In this document: piece after piece, positions 1 through 9,965 of the stretch
How the letters are laid out: the number at the start of each line of letters is the position of its first letter
Numbering within the stretch: the stretch's first letter is position 1
DNA from: Clostridia bacterium
GTDB lineage: Bacteria; Bacillota; Clostridia; UMGS1883; UMGS1540
Length of the DNA: 41,490 nucleotides
NCBI GenBank assembly: GCA_029006755.1
Contig: JAQXGO010000023.1
Span: 1 to 41,490 of the forward strand
Direction: 5' to 3'
The notes under the pieces: generated by a model
The model's input: only the letters and a program-made list of their open reading frames with translations
Database searches by the model: none
What the model was told of the DNA's origin: nothing
Made by a program: the position numbers and the translations under genes

Positions 1-1693
1 GTGTTTCTTTAATAGCTCGCTCCATTGACGGCGTTACGCTGTCGGCATACATTATAACCTGACCGTTGGCGTTTCTCGCCGCTCTGCCTATCGTCTGAAT
101 GAGTGATGTTTCGCTGCGCAAAAATCCCTCTTTATCTGCGTCGAGGATAACGACGAGCGACACCTCGGGTATATCAAGACCCTCTCTTAGCAGATTTATG
201 CCAACCAGCACATCAAACTCGCCGAGTCGTAAATCACGTATAATCTCCATACGCTCTATCGTGTCAATATCATAGTGCATATAACGCACTTTAATATCAA
301 GGTTTTCAAGGTATTCCGTAAGGTCCTCTGCCATTTTCTTGGTAAGGGTTGTTATAAGCACGCGCTCTTTCTTTGCAACGCGCATATTTATCTGCGATAC
401 AATATCGTCTATCTGTCCGTCGCTTGGCTTAACCGTGACTACAGGGTCTAAAAGACCTGTCGGTCTTATTACCTGCTCAACTATCTGCGCCGCATGCTCC
501 CTTTCAAAATCACCGGGTGTCGCCGACACAAACACCGCCTGATTTATATGATTGTAAAATTCCTCAAAATTAAGCGGTCGGTTGTCATAAGCCGACGGAA
601 GACGGAAGCCGTATTCTATAAGATTATCTTTACGCCCTCTGTCGCCGCCGAACATACCGCGCACCTGCGGCAATGTAACATGCGATTCGTCAACAAAAAG
701 GAGAAAATCATCGGGAAAATAGTCAAGCAAGGTTGACGGCGTACTGCCCGGTGCTCTGCGCGAAAGCACGCGCGACTAGTTTTCTATACCCTTGCACACA
801 CCTATTTCACGCAACATTTCAATGTCATATTCGGTGCGCTGGCGAATACGCTGCGCCTCAATCAGTTTGCCGTTTTCGGTAAAGAAGGCAACGCGCTCTT
901 CCATTTCATTTTTAAGGTCATTGAGCGCATCCTCAAGCTTATCCTGCGGCACAATATAATGCGACGCAGGGTATATTGCAGTATGAAGCAGAAACTGCTT
1001 AACCTCGCCCGTAAGTGTGTTTATTTCGCTTATTCGGTCAATTTCATCCCCGAAAAATTCAATTCTCAAAGCATTACCGTAAGAGTATGCAGGATACACC
1101 TCTACCGTATCGCCGCGAACACGAAATTTGTTTCGCACAAAGTTAATGTCATTGCGTTCGTACTGCAAATCAACAAGTTTGTGAATAAGCTCATCACGGC
1201 TTTTTTGCATACCCGTGCGAAGCGATATTACCATATTTCGATAATCAATCGGGTTGCCGAGCGAATATATGCACGAAACAGATGCAACAATTATAACGTC
1301 ACGCCGCTCTGAAAGCGCGCAGGTGGCGCTGTGGCGAAGCTTGTCAATCTCATCATTTATGGAGCTGTCTTTTTCAATATAGGTATCGGTGCCCGGTATG
1401 TATGCCTCCGGCTGATAATAGTCATAGTAGGACACAAAAAACTCCACAGCACTATTCGGAAAATACTCCTTAAACTCACTGCAAAGCTGTGCCGCCAGCG
1501 TTTTATTATGTGCAAGCACCAAAGTCGGTTTTTGTACCTTTGCAATCGTATTTGCAATCGTAAAGGTTTTCCCCGACCCGGTTACCCCCAAAAGGGTTTG
1601 TGCCGGGTATCCCTTCGTTATGCCTGCTGCCAAAGCCGCAATCGCGCCGGGCTGATCCCCGGTCGGCTGATAGGATGCCTCTACCTGAAACAA
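1..1693 (-). pseudogene. uvrB: Excinuclease ABC subunit B, 3' end beyond window; in-frame TAG at 776-778
   Basis: N-terminal [58 protein letters not shown] ends ..CKGIEN*. The same frame continues after the stop as [91 protein letters not shown] to the window edge. TTG start at 1693 with GAGGTGAGGA SD. Confidence 0.93.
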
Positions 1694-1697
1694 GTCC

Positions 1698-3557
1698 TCA
1701 CCTCGATTTAAAATAGTCCGTTTTCAGAACAAATTCGTTCACTTTTTCCCGCACTAAGAAATATCGATTCATTTCTTCTATATAGGCCAGCTGCTCCGGC
1801 GGGTACGTATTCAGATGCTCGTCCGCAAAGTAATAAATATTTCCGTCATACCAAGACCCATTGCTAAAGTATGCATACCCTGCATACGCCGGGTCAAAGG
1901 CATCCTCTCCGATGCGATACGGCGTCTTTTGCAATCCAAACAGATTGCAGATGGTCGGCAGAATATCCAAGGAATTGGTCACCTTGTCCACCGTGCGCCC
2001 GGTCATGCCGTCACAATAAATAAAAAACGGTGTCTTTTCCAGCATGTCGGCCGTGGTGGCATTACTCATTACATACATCTTTTTCCAATTGGAAAGGCCG
2101 TAGGCAAAATGGTCGGCAAAGCCAACAATGACCGTATCCTCCGCCAAGCCGTCCCGTCTTAAGTTTTCCAGAAGAATGCGCAAAAATTCATCGGTATCAT
2201 GTGCCAATATTTTTGCATTATTAATCTCTGTATCCATATAGGGATCTACATAGTCGGCATATTTTTTCTTTAAAAAATGCAGTTTTTCATCCTCGTACGT
2301 ATATGGGAGGTGCGCCGAATAGGTAATCACAAAATCCGCAAAGGGCTTTTCGCTGACCATTTTCTTATAAATCTTTTCATTGCGGATGACCTCGCTATCA
2401 CATTGCGCCCTTGCCGCAGGCATATAATTCTGAAAGGAAATATATTCCTGATATCCGAAGGCACTATGCATTTCACCCCGATTATAAAACTCCGCTTTGT
2501 TAAAGTGAAAGGATTTTGCCGCATAGCCCTTTTCACGGAAAAGGTTTGCCAAGGAATACCGATAGGTGTTTTCTGAAAGTGCCATGGCCGGTGTCCCTGC
2601 CGGCAGAGCGTGATACCCCGTATTGGCGGCAAACTCTGTATTAAAGGTATACCCCGTTCCAAACGTGCAGGAAAAATGATTTTTGAATTGAATACCATTT
2701 TGCTGCATATAACAGATTGTCGGAGTATATTTTTCATCCAAAAGCCAATCGTCCATGCTCTCCAGCATGACTATAATGACATTCTTCCCCTCAAACAGCC
2801 CTGTGACTTCATTGTCGCTATCTGCCGGGCGGCTTGCAAAGTATTCGTCCACAATCTCCGCGTTGCTATGATCCGGCTCCACCTCCGGAAAGACCATCCG
2901 AAAGATGCAGCGTAATACATATTGATAAGCCCCGGCTACGTTCATAGAACGGTTTGCATCGGTAAAATTATAATAGGTTTCTTTTTCGATATCGCCCGTT
3001 GCAATGACCTCGCCGGCTACGGCTGTCAGCTGCTGGCCGGTCATCATGGAAGTATGCAGAGTGACAAGCCCTACCACCGGAACAATTAAGAAAAGACCGG
3101 AAACACGGTATGGCTTATCCCGCCAGAACCGAAAGGCCAGAAAAATAAGTCCTGCCTCTGCGAGAATGGAAAGGATCAGTTTCCAATCTACATACCCAAG
3201 CACATAGCCGAAATAATCGAGCGCCTGTCCGGTCATAGATGCATTATCAAGCCAATAAAACCGATTGAAAATGCGGTAATATATATAACTTGACACCATA
3301 AAAACCATGAACAGTATTGCAACAACTAAATAGATGCATCTGCCCCAATTCTTTGACATAAAACTGCTGCAGCACAAAAGAATGATCGTAATCCAAAGAA
3401 TTGTAAATACAGTAGCCACCCAAGATATTGGAAAAAGGCCTCCATTTTGTGCACGAAGTACAATATCCGGTAAAAGAAGCGACAAAATAGCGCAGTACAG
3501 AAAAAGATTTCGTTTTAGGCATGTCCCAATTTTTCTCAACATGGTTTCAATCCTCAT
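1698..3557 (-). CDS. LtaS-like sulfatase / phosphoglycerol transferase family membrane protein
   Basis: Several N-terminal TM segments, then sulfatase-like domain ([71 protein letters not shown]). Confidence 0.85.
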   Translation of the reverse strand: MRIETMLRKIGTCLKRNLFLYCAILSLLLPDIVLRAQNGGLFPISWVATVFTILWITIILLCCSSFMSKNWGRCIYLVVAILFMVFMVSSYIYYRIFNRFYWLDNASMTGQALDYFGYVLGYVDWKLILSILAEAGLIFLAFRFWRDKPYRVSGLFLIVPVVGLVTLHTSMMTGQQLTAVAGEVIATGDIEKETYYNFTDANRSMNVAGAYQYVLRCIFRMVFPEVEPDHSNAEIVDEYFASRPADSDNEVTGLFEGKNVIIVMLESMDDWLLDEKYTPTICYMQQNGIQFKNHFSCTFGTGYTFNTEFAANTGYHALPAGTPAMALSENTYRYSLANLFREKGYAAKSFHFNKAEFYNRGEMHSAFGYQEYISFQNYMPAARAQCDSEVIRNEKIYKKMVSEKPFADFVITYSAHLPYTYEDEKLHFLKKKYADYVDPYMDTEINNAKILAHDTDEFLRILLENLRRDGLAEDTVIVGFADHFAYGLSNWKKMYVMSNATTADMLEKTPFFIYCDGMTGRTVDKVTNSLDILPTICNLFGLQKTPYRIGEDAFDPAYAGYAYFSNGSWYDGNIYYFADEHLNTYPPEQLAYIEEMNRYFLVREKVNEFVLKTDYFKSR

Positions 3558-4597
3558 GAATGATTTTCATCTACCCAAATGGCATATACGGCTTCCCTCT
3601 CTCCATAGCAAAGCTTGATATACGCCATACCTTTTTGCCATAATTCGCAAATCGGCCCGCGTGCATTGGAAAAAGGCCGCCACGCCCCTTCCAAATAGAT
3701 ATACCAGCTGCGTGCCTCCTGCGTTTCGTTTAAATCCCAAAATGCAATCACTGCCGGCGCATCCCCCACCTTATACGGCATTTGCACGGAAGCCACCTGT
3801 TCGTACGTATATGCCGGCGTATAGGCAGCATACGGATGCGGCGAACCTATCGGAGGGTCCTCGGCCAAAACCGTTTTCGATGCGTTGATATCTTTCGTCT
3901 CTCCGGTTGCATAAAAATGAATGCGCATGGCACCCGGAGAGGTAACTACCGGAAAAACCTCTTCCTTTGAAAGCGTTCCATTGATTTCAAGCTTTATACG
4001 GGCCGTATCCTGCCAGACATAACATGTAGGATCCAAGGCATCGCTAAAATACACCCAGCCGCTTGGTTCATTCCAGATATACCAGCGGCGGGTTTGAGAA
4101 GAATAGGAGTAGTCCACCAAACGCAGTCCGTTGTCTCCGTCCAATACATATTTGCCGTTCTCCATGCGCTGATTTCTCGCATACAAATACGGCGCCGCAT
4201 ATAACGGTTCTTCTCCTGTCCAAACCGTGCCGTCTGCAAAGATGATTTTGTCTACACGAAACGCTGTATACTGTACCGGTTCCCCGTAATCCTCTAAAGA
4301 CCACAGATACGAAGCGCTCTGATACGGTGCAACGGCAATATCTTCTGCCGCTGCCCGGAAAAGAAATGTTTGCTGCGGCTTTCCTGCCAACAGCGTTACG
4401 GAAAATGCAAAATAGGAAACTGCGCAATCCACTGTATTTAGGACAGAAACATGCATCTGCGCCTTCCCGTCCTGCACAGAAATTCCAACGCTTGTGTTTA
4501 AAGGGCAAATATCTTTGTAAATGCCTTCCAGCGCCAGTGCTCTTGTGGGCAGCATAAGGCAAATCACCAACAGCATTCCTATCCATTTCTTTTGCAT
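3554..4597 (-). CDS. Secreted protein of unknown function with a duplicated C-terminal module
   Basis: Signal peptide MQKKWIGMLLVICLMLPTRALA; start at 4597 preceded by AAAGGACGGATGTAC. Two related modules: RRWYIWNEPSGWVYFSDALDPTCYVWQDTARIKLEINGT and RSWYIYLEGAWRPFSNARGPICELWQKGMAYIKLCYGE. Stop overlaps the LtaS-like start. Confidence 0.75.
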   Translation of the reverse strand: MQKKWIGMLLVICLMLPTRALALEGIYKDICPLNTSVGISVQDGKAQMHVSVLNTVDCAVSYFAFSVTLLAGKPQQTFLFRAAAEDIAVAPYQSASYLWSLEDYGEPVQYTAFRVDKIIFADGTVWTGEEPLYAAPYLYARNQRMENGKYVLDGDNGLRLVDYSYSSQTRRWYIWNEPSGWVYFSDALDPTCYVWQDTARIKLEINGTLSKEEVFPVVTSPGAMRIHFYATGETKDINASKTVLAEDPPIGSPHPYAAYTPAYTYEQVASVQMPYKVGDAPAVIAFWDLNETQEARSWYIYLEGAWRPFSNARGPICELWQKGMAYIKLCYGEREAVYAIWVDENHS

Positions 4598-4611
4598 GTA
4601 CATCCGTCCTT

Positions 4612-6264
4612 TCAACGCGAATTTTTTCTTTTGTTTCTTCGCCAAAGCATCCATGTAACTGTGCAAATGATACTGCCTCCAATGAGCAAGACGTAGACGA
4701 AATGATTTCGCAAAAACGCATACGCACGTATCCGCAACGGCAAAACCGCTTCCTGTATGTCGGGCGCTTCCAGCGTTACGCGAAAGGCCGCAACCGGCAT
4801 ATTCGTGCTGTCTTGCAACGTTATGGTCTCCCCGAATACGTCCTCCGTTTGGCAGCCGTATTCCAAAACACTTATGGGCCTTGCAGCCGTCACGCGGACT
4901 GTTTTTGCATCGATCACAAACGCCTGCACGTCCTCTATGCGCTGACTCGACTTATCTAAGGCTGAAAACCCTTTTATGTAAGCATTTCCGTCAAAAGTGG
5001 AAAGTGCATTTTTTACATGGTCAAATGTTAAAATCGCTTCCTGTTTATTTTCGCCAAAGCGTATGGATGAAAGGGTAGCCGAAAGGCACATATCTGCATC
5101 ACCGGTATCATACTCATTTGCCAGCACTGCATTGGCTAACCGTTCTGCTACCGCCATTTTATTCGGCGGATGCAAACTATTGGGATATGTTTTTGACGTC
5201 CAAAGGTCGGAAGTCGCCAGGATATACACATCCTGCATATGCATCGGAATTGTCCCCATTTCCCCTCGCACCATGCCAAAATCTAAATACTGCCAACCTT
5301 CCACTCCATCCATCGGTGGAAAGCAGGGAGATAATTCTACGATATATACCGGGAATGGCCCCATTTGCTCACGCAGATAGGTAATAAATGCATCAAATTC
5401 GTCTACATACGTTGCATAGGTCATGCCGTTGGCCTCTCCCTGATACCAGATGAGGCCGCGCACCGCAAGCTTTTCCATATTTTGAATGGCTTTTTCGTAA
5501 ATGACACTTTTTTCGCCAACCGCAGTCGTCGTTTCTGCCAGGGCAGGCGGTACAAACATGGCCAGATCCTGTCCTCGAAAACCCATGGAGATAAGCCCGA
5601 GCGGCACTTCCTCCCCTAAGCCTGCAGAAATCCTTTCTGTAAAGCAAACGCCTATTGCCGAAGCCGGTGCCGCACTGAAATCCGTCATCGGCCGCCAAAT
5701 TCTTTTTTGCCCGGTAAAGCCATCCGGCATTGTATCTTTTATAAGATCACGGCTGTTATAGGTCATTACCCGCGCATTTTTCGGCAGCTTTGCGGCTAAA
5801 GTAAACCAGCCGTCTATGGTGGTTGCACTGTATTCCACATTGGATTGGCCCATAATCCACCAAACATCGCCCACCAACACATTTTCCAAGAAAATATGTT
5901 CCGATTCAGCGCCGCCGATAATTTCTAATGTTTTAGGCGTGTTGCTTGCCGCCATAGGCGGCAGCTTTACCTCCCATTGCCCATTTTGGACAACGGCCGT
6001 AGCAACATTGCCGGCAAAAATGACGTGCAATATAGCACCTTCTTCCAGGCATGTCCCCCAAACGGTGATTTCGCGGTCGCGCTGTAGCACCATATGATCC
6101 GTAAACACGCCTGCAACCGTAAACACCTTAGCGGTTGCAGACGGTAAATTTTCAAGCAGTGCGGCCGCCTTAGATGACTCTAAATCCGGCGCACATAATC
6201 CTTTTATGGGCAGGCATAAAAGTAACACCCATAAAATGTATCGTAACTTTCTCATCATTTTCAT
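4612..6264 (-). CDS. Sialate O-acetylesterase-like SGNH hydrolase (SASA type) with signal peptide and C-terminal TM anchor
   Basis: VFTDHMVLQRDREITVWG, IMGQSNVEYS, GLIWYQGEAN and SLHPPNK motifs; C-terminal HFVYVLLIGGSIICTVTWMLWRRNKRKNSR. Confidence 0.83.
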   Translation of the reverse strand: MKMMRKLRYILWVLLLCLPIKGLCAPDLESSKAAALLENLPSATAKVFTVAGVFTDHMVLQRDREITVWGTCLEEGAILHVIFAGNVATAVVQNGQWEVKLPPMAASNTPKTLEIIGGAESEHIFLENVLVGDVWWIMGQSNVEYSATTIDGWFTLAAKLPKNARVMTYNSRDLIKDTMPDGFTGQKRIWRPMTDFSAAPASAIGVCFTERISAGLGEEVPLGLISMGFRGQDLAMFVPPALAETTTAVGEKSVIYEKAIQNMEKLAVRGLIWYQGEANGMTYATYVDEFDAFITYLREQMGPFPVYIVELSPCFPPMDGVEGWQYLDFGMVRGEMGTIPMHMQDVYILATSDLWTSKTYPNSLHPPNKMAVAERLANAVLANEYDTGDADMCLSATLSSIRFGENKQEAILTFDHVKNALSTFDGNAYIKGFSALDKSSQRIEDVQAFVIDAKTVRVTAARPISVLEYGCQTEDVFGETITLQDSTNMPVAAFRVTLEAPDIQEAVLPLRIRAYAFLRNHFVYVLLIGGSIICTVTWMLWRRNKRKNSR

Positions 6265-6265
6265 C

Positions 6266-7123
6266 CTATTTTTTATATATATCCCTATGGTTTAGAACGC
6301 ACACCATGTCACGTCCCTCCAGTGCTTCCGCCAGGATCCCGGCCACTGTGACCGAACGATGCTTGCCACCGGTACAGCCGACTGCAATCACCAAATTGCT
6401 TTTGCCTTCCTCCACATATTGCGGAATTAAAAATTCTATCATATCAATGAGCTTTTCCGTGAAGGTTTTCGATTGCGGATATTCCATAATAAAATCCCTC
6501 ACCTCTTTATCCAAGCCGGTTTTGGGCTTGAGCTCCGGCACATAAAAGGGGTTTGGCAGAAAGCGCACGTCAAATACAAGGTCACTATCTAAAGGAATGC
6601 CATACTTAAAGCCAAAGGAAACCACATCAATCGTCATCAGTGTCGCCTTTGTCGCATCTGAAAACAGGTTCATAATCCGCTTTCTAAGCTGCTGCGTGCC
6701 CATACCTGAGGTATCGACAATGTGATCCGCCTGCTTTTTGATATATTCCAAAATCGTACGTTCCTTTAAAATACCTTCTATGGGTCTGCCCTCCGGAGAA
6801 AGCGGATGCATGCGGCGTGTTTCCTTATAGCGGATGATCAGTGCATCATCTGTCGCTTCCAGAAAAAGAATTTCAAACGGGATGCCCTTTTCACGCATGT
6901 GATTCAGTTCTCCCTGCAAATCCTGAAACATTTCGCCACTGCGCACATCCACTACAACCGCAACATTGGAAAGCTTTCCCTGCGATTGACTGCACATTTC
7001 CGCAAACTTGCTGACCAATACCGGCGGAAGGTTATCCACGCAGTAAAAGCTCATATCCTCCAAGCAGCGCAGGGCTCTGGTTCGCCCTGCCCCCGACAAC
7101 CCTGTAATAATGACAAATTTCAT
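6266..7123 (-). CDS. rapZ: RNase adapter / nucleotide-binding protein RapZ (YvcJ)
   Basis: MKFVIITGLSGAGRTRALRCLEDMSFYCVDNLPPVL..FKYGIPLDSDLVFDVRFLPNPFYVPELK..VIAVGCTGGKHRSV. Confidence 0.96.
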   Translation of the reverse strand: MKFVIITGLSGAGRTRALRCLEDMSFYCVDNLPPVLVSKFAEMCSQSQGKLSNVAVVVDVRSGEMFQDLQGELNHMREKGIPFEILFLEATDDALIIRYKETRRMHPLSPEGRPIEGILKERTILEYIKKQADHIVDTSGMGTQQLRKRIMNLFSDATKATLMTIDVVSFGFKYGIPLDSDLVFDVRFLPNPFYVPELKPKTGLDKEVRDFIMEYPQSKTFTEKLIDMIEFLIPQYVEEGKSNLVIAVGCTGGKHRSVTVAGILAEALEGRDMVCVLNHRDIYKK

Positions 7124-8022
7124 GTAAATTCCCCCACAAATCGTATCTCCGGTTCCAGCCAGATTCCATGGGTTTTTTGCACGGTTTCCTGCACGAGGGA
7201 CATCAACTGCCGTACCTCCGCCGCGGTGGCTCCACCCAAATTCACAATAAATCCTGCATGCTTTTCCGACACCGCGGCATCCCCTATGCGCTTGCCGCGA
7301 AGACCGGCTTCATCTATCATCTGCGCCGCATATCCACCGACAGGCCGCTTGAAGGCGCTGCCTGCACTGGGCTTTGTCAGCGGTTGTTTTGTACGTCTTT
7401 TTTCTGCCAAGACTTCCATCTCGTTTCGAATGGTTTCCCTATCCGCATGGTGCAACTGAAGCGTTGCTCCTGTAATCACAGCATCATTTTCCTGAAACTT
7501 GCTGTGGCGATAAGAAAACCCTGCATCCCTGGTGCGGCAAAGCTTTCCCGCTGTATCGATATACGATACCTCTGTGACAATATCCGCCATCTCTCCCCCG
7601 TATGCACCGGCATTCATTAAAATCGCACCGCCCACTGTACCGGGAATACCGGCCGCAAAAGCCATGCCGCCTAATCCGGCCTCTAATGCTGCCGCTGCGG
7701 TTGCGGCAAGTGTTGCCCCGGCCGCTACATGGATTTCCTCTCCTTTTACGGAAATGGCACCCATGCGATTGCCGATTTTAATGACTACGCCACGAATGCC
7801 GCCGTCTCCGACCAAGAGGTTCGAGCCGTTCCCGATAATCAGGTGGGGAACCTCTTTGCAAACTGTAAGGAGTGCACAAAGGGCTGCCTCGCTATCCGGC
7901 ATCGCCAATATATCTGCTTGCCCACCAATTTTAAAGGTTGTATGCTTTTGCATGGATACCCCGCGTTCGGCCGGGCATATCTCTTGAATCGTGCGAAACA
8001 GCTGTTCCAAAATAGTCTCCAT
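7120..8022 (-). CDS. murB: UDP-N-acetylmuramate dehydrogenase
   Basis: HTTFKIGGQADILAMPDSE..GNGSNLLVGDGGIRGVVIKIG..GIPGTVGGAILMNAGAYGGEM..KPSAGSAFKRP. ATG at 8022 preferred over the upstream start of the ORF; 4-bp overlap with rapZ. Confidence 0.96.
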   Translation of the reverse strand: METILEQLFRTIQEICPAERGVSMQKHTTFKIGGQADILAMPDSEAALCALLTVCKEVPHLIIGNGSNLLVGDGGIRGVVIKIGNRMGAISVKGEEIHVAAGATLAATAAAALEAGLGGMAFAAGIPGTVGGAILMNAGAYGGEMADIVTEVSYIDTAGKLCRTRDAGFSYRHSKFQENDAVITGATLQLHHADRETIRNEMEVLAEKRRTKQPLTKPSAGSAFKRPVGGYAAQMIDEAGLRGKRIGDAAVSEKHAGFIVNLGGATAAEVRQLMSLVQETVQKTHGIWLEPEIRFVGEFT

Positions 8023-8047
8023 TCCGCCGCCTTTTGCGGCATACAAT

Positions 8048-8986
8048 TTATTTCCTTCCTAAAAATGCTGCACCGATCAGTCCTGCATCATTGCCCAGTG
8101 CCGCCACATCAATCTTGGTTTTCGCTACATCCGGGCTGTAACTATTCTGCGCAACGAAAGAACGAATCGGATTTAAGAGCATTTCTCCTTCTTTACTGAT
8201 GGCTCCGCCTATGAGTAATAGTGCAGGCTGAAAAATGTTCACCATGTCCACAATGCCCCCTGCTACATAGGAAATCCAGGTATCCACAACGGCTTTGCCG
8301 TCCGCATCCCCTTTCCGTGCCAGTACAAAAGCAGTTTTTCCGCTGACCGCCTCCATATTTTCACCGCATGCTGCGCGCAGTGCGCTATCCGGATGTGCCA
8401 GTGCATAGTCACGGGTTTGCCGGATGAGCGCCGAAACGGATGCATACGCCTCCCAACAGCCGCGCCGGCCGCAACCGCATTTTTCGCCGCCATCCTTCAG
8501 CATAATATGCCCAACCTCGCCGGCAATCCCATTAAACCCGGTATACAACTTACCATTTAAAATCAAGCCACCGCCAACGCCGGTGCCCAAGGTAATAAAT
8601 ATCATATCCTGCACCTTTTCCGGCAAGGCATAGTATTCGCCTAAAGCTGCACAATTCGCATCATTTCCTAAATACACAGAAAATCCGGTTGCCGCTTGTA
8701 TTTTTTCGCCCAACGGATACATATGAAAGTTTATGTTGGCTGTATTGACCACCATGCCTGTCTTGTCATCACAAGCGCCGGGGATGCCTATGCCCACACT
8801 ATGTATGTTCGCCGCATCAATGCCCTCTGCCACCTCTTTAACCAGTGCAATCATGTCGGCCGCAATGGCATCCGATTCTCTTTTGGCCAATGTCGGCCGC
8901 ACGGCTCTTTTCATAATTTCTCCGTTTTCCGTAATCAGCCCGGCCTTCACATTGGTTCCGCCCACATCTATGCCTATATAATACAT
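8048..8986 (-). CDS. glcK: ROK family glucokinase
   Basis: MYYIGIDVGGTNVKAGL..GNDANCAALGEYY..GTGVGGGLILNGKLYTG..GEVGHI..CGCGRRGCWEAYAS. Confidence 0.92.
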   Translation of the reverse strand: MYYIGIDVGGTNVKAGLITENGEIMKRAVRPTLAKRESDAIAADMIALVKEVAEGIDAANIHSVGIGIPGACDDKTGMVVNTANINFHMYPLGEKIQAATGFSVYLGNDANCAALGEYYALPEKVQDMIFITLGTGVGGGLILNGKLYTGFNGIAGEVGHIMLKDGGEKCGCGRRGCWEAYASVSALIRQTRDYALAHPDSALRAACGENMEAVSGKTAFVLARKGDADGKAVVDTWISYVAGGIVDMVNIFQPALLLIGGAISKEGEMLLNPIRSFVAQNSYSPDVAKTKIDVAALGNDAGLIGAAFLGRK

Positions 8987-9019
8987 ACGTTGCGCTCTCC
9001 TTTATTATGTTTCACTCTT

Positions 9020-9955
9020 TTAATTGTCAGACTGCATTCGCATCCATCGTTCATTGAGTGCTTGTGCTGCATTATAACCAAGCTTTTTTTGTCGGTTATT
9101 CATGGCCGCCACCTCTACGATGACTGCAAGATTTCGTCCAGGCTTTACCGGTACGGTCAAAGAGGGCACTTCCACATCTAATAACGTCGTATACTCGTTC
9201 TCCATTCCCAAACGATCGTATACCTTACCGGCCTTCCAGGCCTCAAAGTTTAATATAAAATCTATACGCTCCGTTTCCTTCACAGCACCGGTACCAAAAA
9301 TGCGTTGTACATCCACAATGCCAATACCGCGAAGCTCAATGAAATGCCGGATCACGTCCGGCGCACTGCCGACTAAAGTTTTGGCCGACACGCGCTTGAT
9401 TTCCACCGCATCATCGGCAATCAGCCGATGCCCGCGCTTCACAAGCTCAATCGCCGTTTCGCTCTTTCCGACGCCGCTCTCACCCAAAAGCAGAATTCCT
9501 TCGCCGTACACCTCCACCAAAACGCCATGGCGCGTCAGCCGCGGGGCCAGATGAACATTTAAGCTGGCGATGAGTGCCGCAATGAGCGGCGAGGTGCTAA
9601 TATCCGTGCGAAGGATAGGGACATTTTGTTTTTGCGCCGCCAAGATGATCTCGGGCAATACCTCTAATCCACGTGATATAATCAGTGCAGGTATACCCTT
9701 AGAAAAGAGCGTTTCTAAAATTTTCATTCTGCGCTCCGGCGTTTGCTTTCTCAGATAGGTATTCTCCATTTTGCCTAAAATGGAAATGCGCTCATGATCA
9801 AAATAATCATAAAACCCTGTGCCGAGCTGCATGCCGGGACGCATAACGTCCGCAGAGGCAACGAGGCGCTTCTCTATATCTGTCGAAGCAAAAAGCACCT
9901 CAAAGGAAAATTCATCAATCAGCTTTTTGAGTAAAATCGTATTCGTGTTTGACAT
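9020..9955 (-). CDS. hprK: HPr kinase/phosphorylase
   Basis: MSNTNTILLKKLIDEF..HGVLVEVYGEGILLLGESGVGKSETAIELVKRGHRLIADDAVEI..ELRGIGIVDVQRIFG. ATG at 9955 preferred; the longer ORF overlaps proA. Confidence 0.96.
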   Translation of the reverse strand: MSNTNTILLKKLIDEFSFEVLFASTDIEKRLVASADVMRPGMQLGTGFYDYFDHERISILGKMENTYLRKQTPERRMKILETLFSKGIPALIISRGLEVLPEIILAAQKQNVPILRTDISTSPLIAALIASLNVHLAPRLTRHGVLVEVYGEGILLLGESGVGKSETAIELVKRGHRLIADDAVEIKRVSAKTLVGSAPDVIRHFIELRGIGIVDVQRIFGTGAVKETERIDFILNFEAWKAGKVYDRLGMENEYTTLLDVEVPSLTVPVKPGRNLAVIVEVAAMNNRQKKLGYNAAQALNERWMRMQSDN

Positions 9956-9965
9956 GATGTACCTC

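Noticed and set aside
4068-4727. 219-aa minus-strand ORF overlapping the secreted protein and esterase genes
   Set aside because: Alternate frame of a gene with clear signal peptide and duplicated module; Arg/Cys-rich shadow translation.
6806-7459. 217-aa plus-strand ORF over rapZ/murB
   Set aside because: Antisense to two confidently identified conserved genes, no SD.
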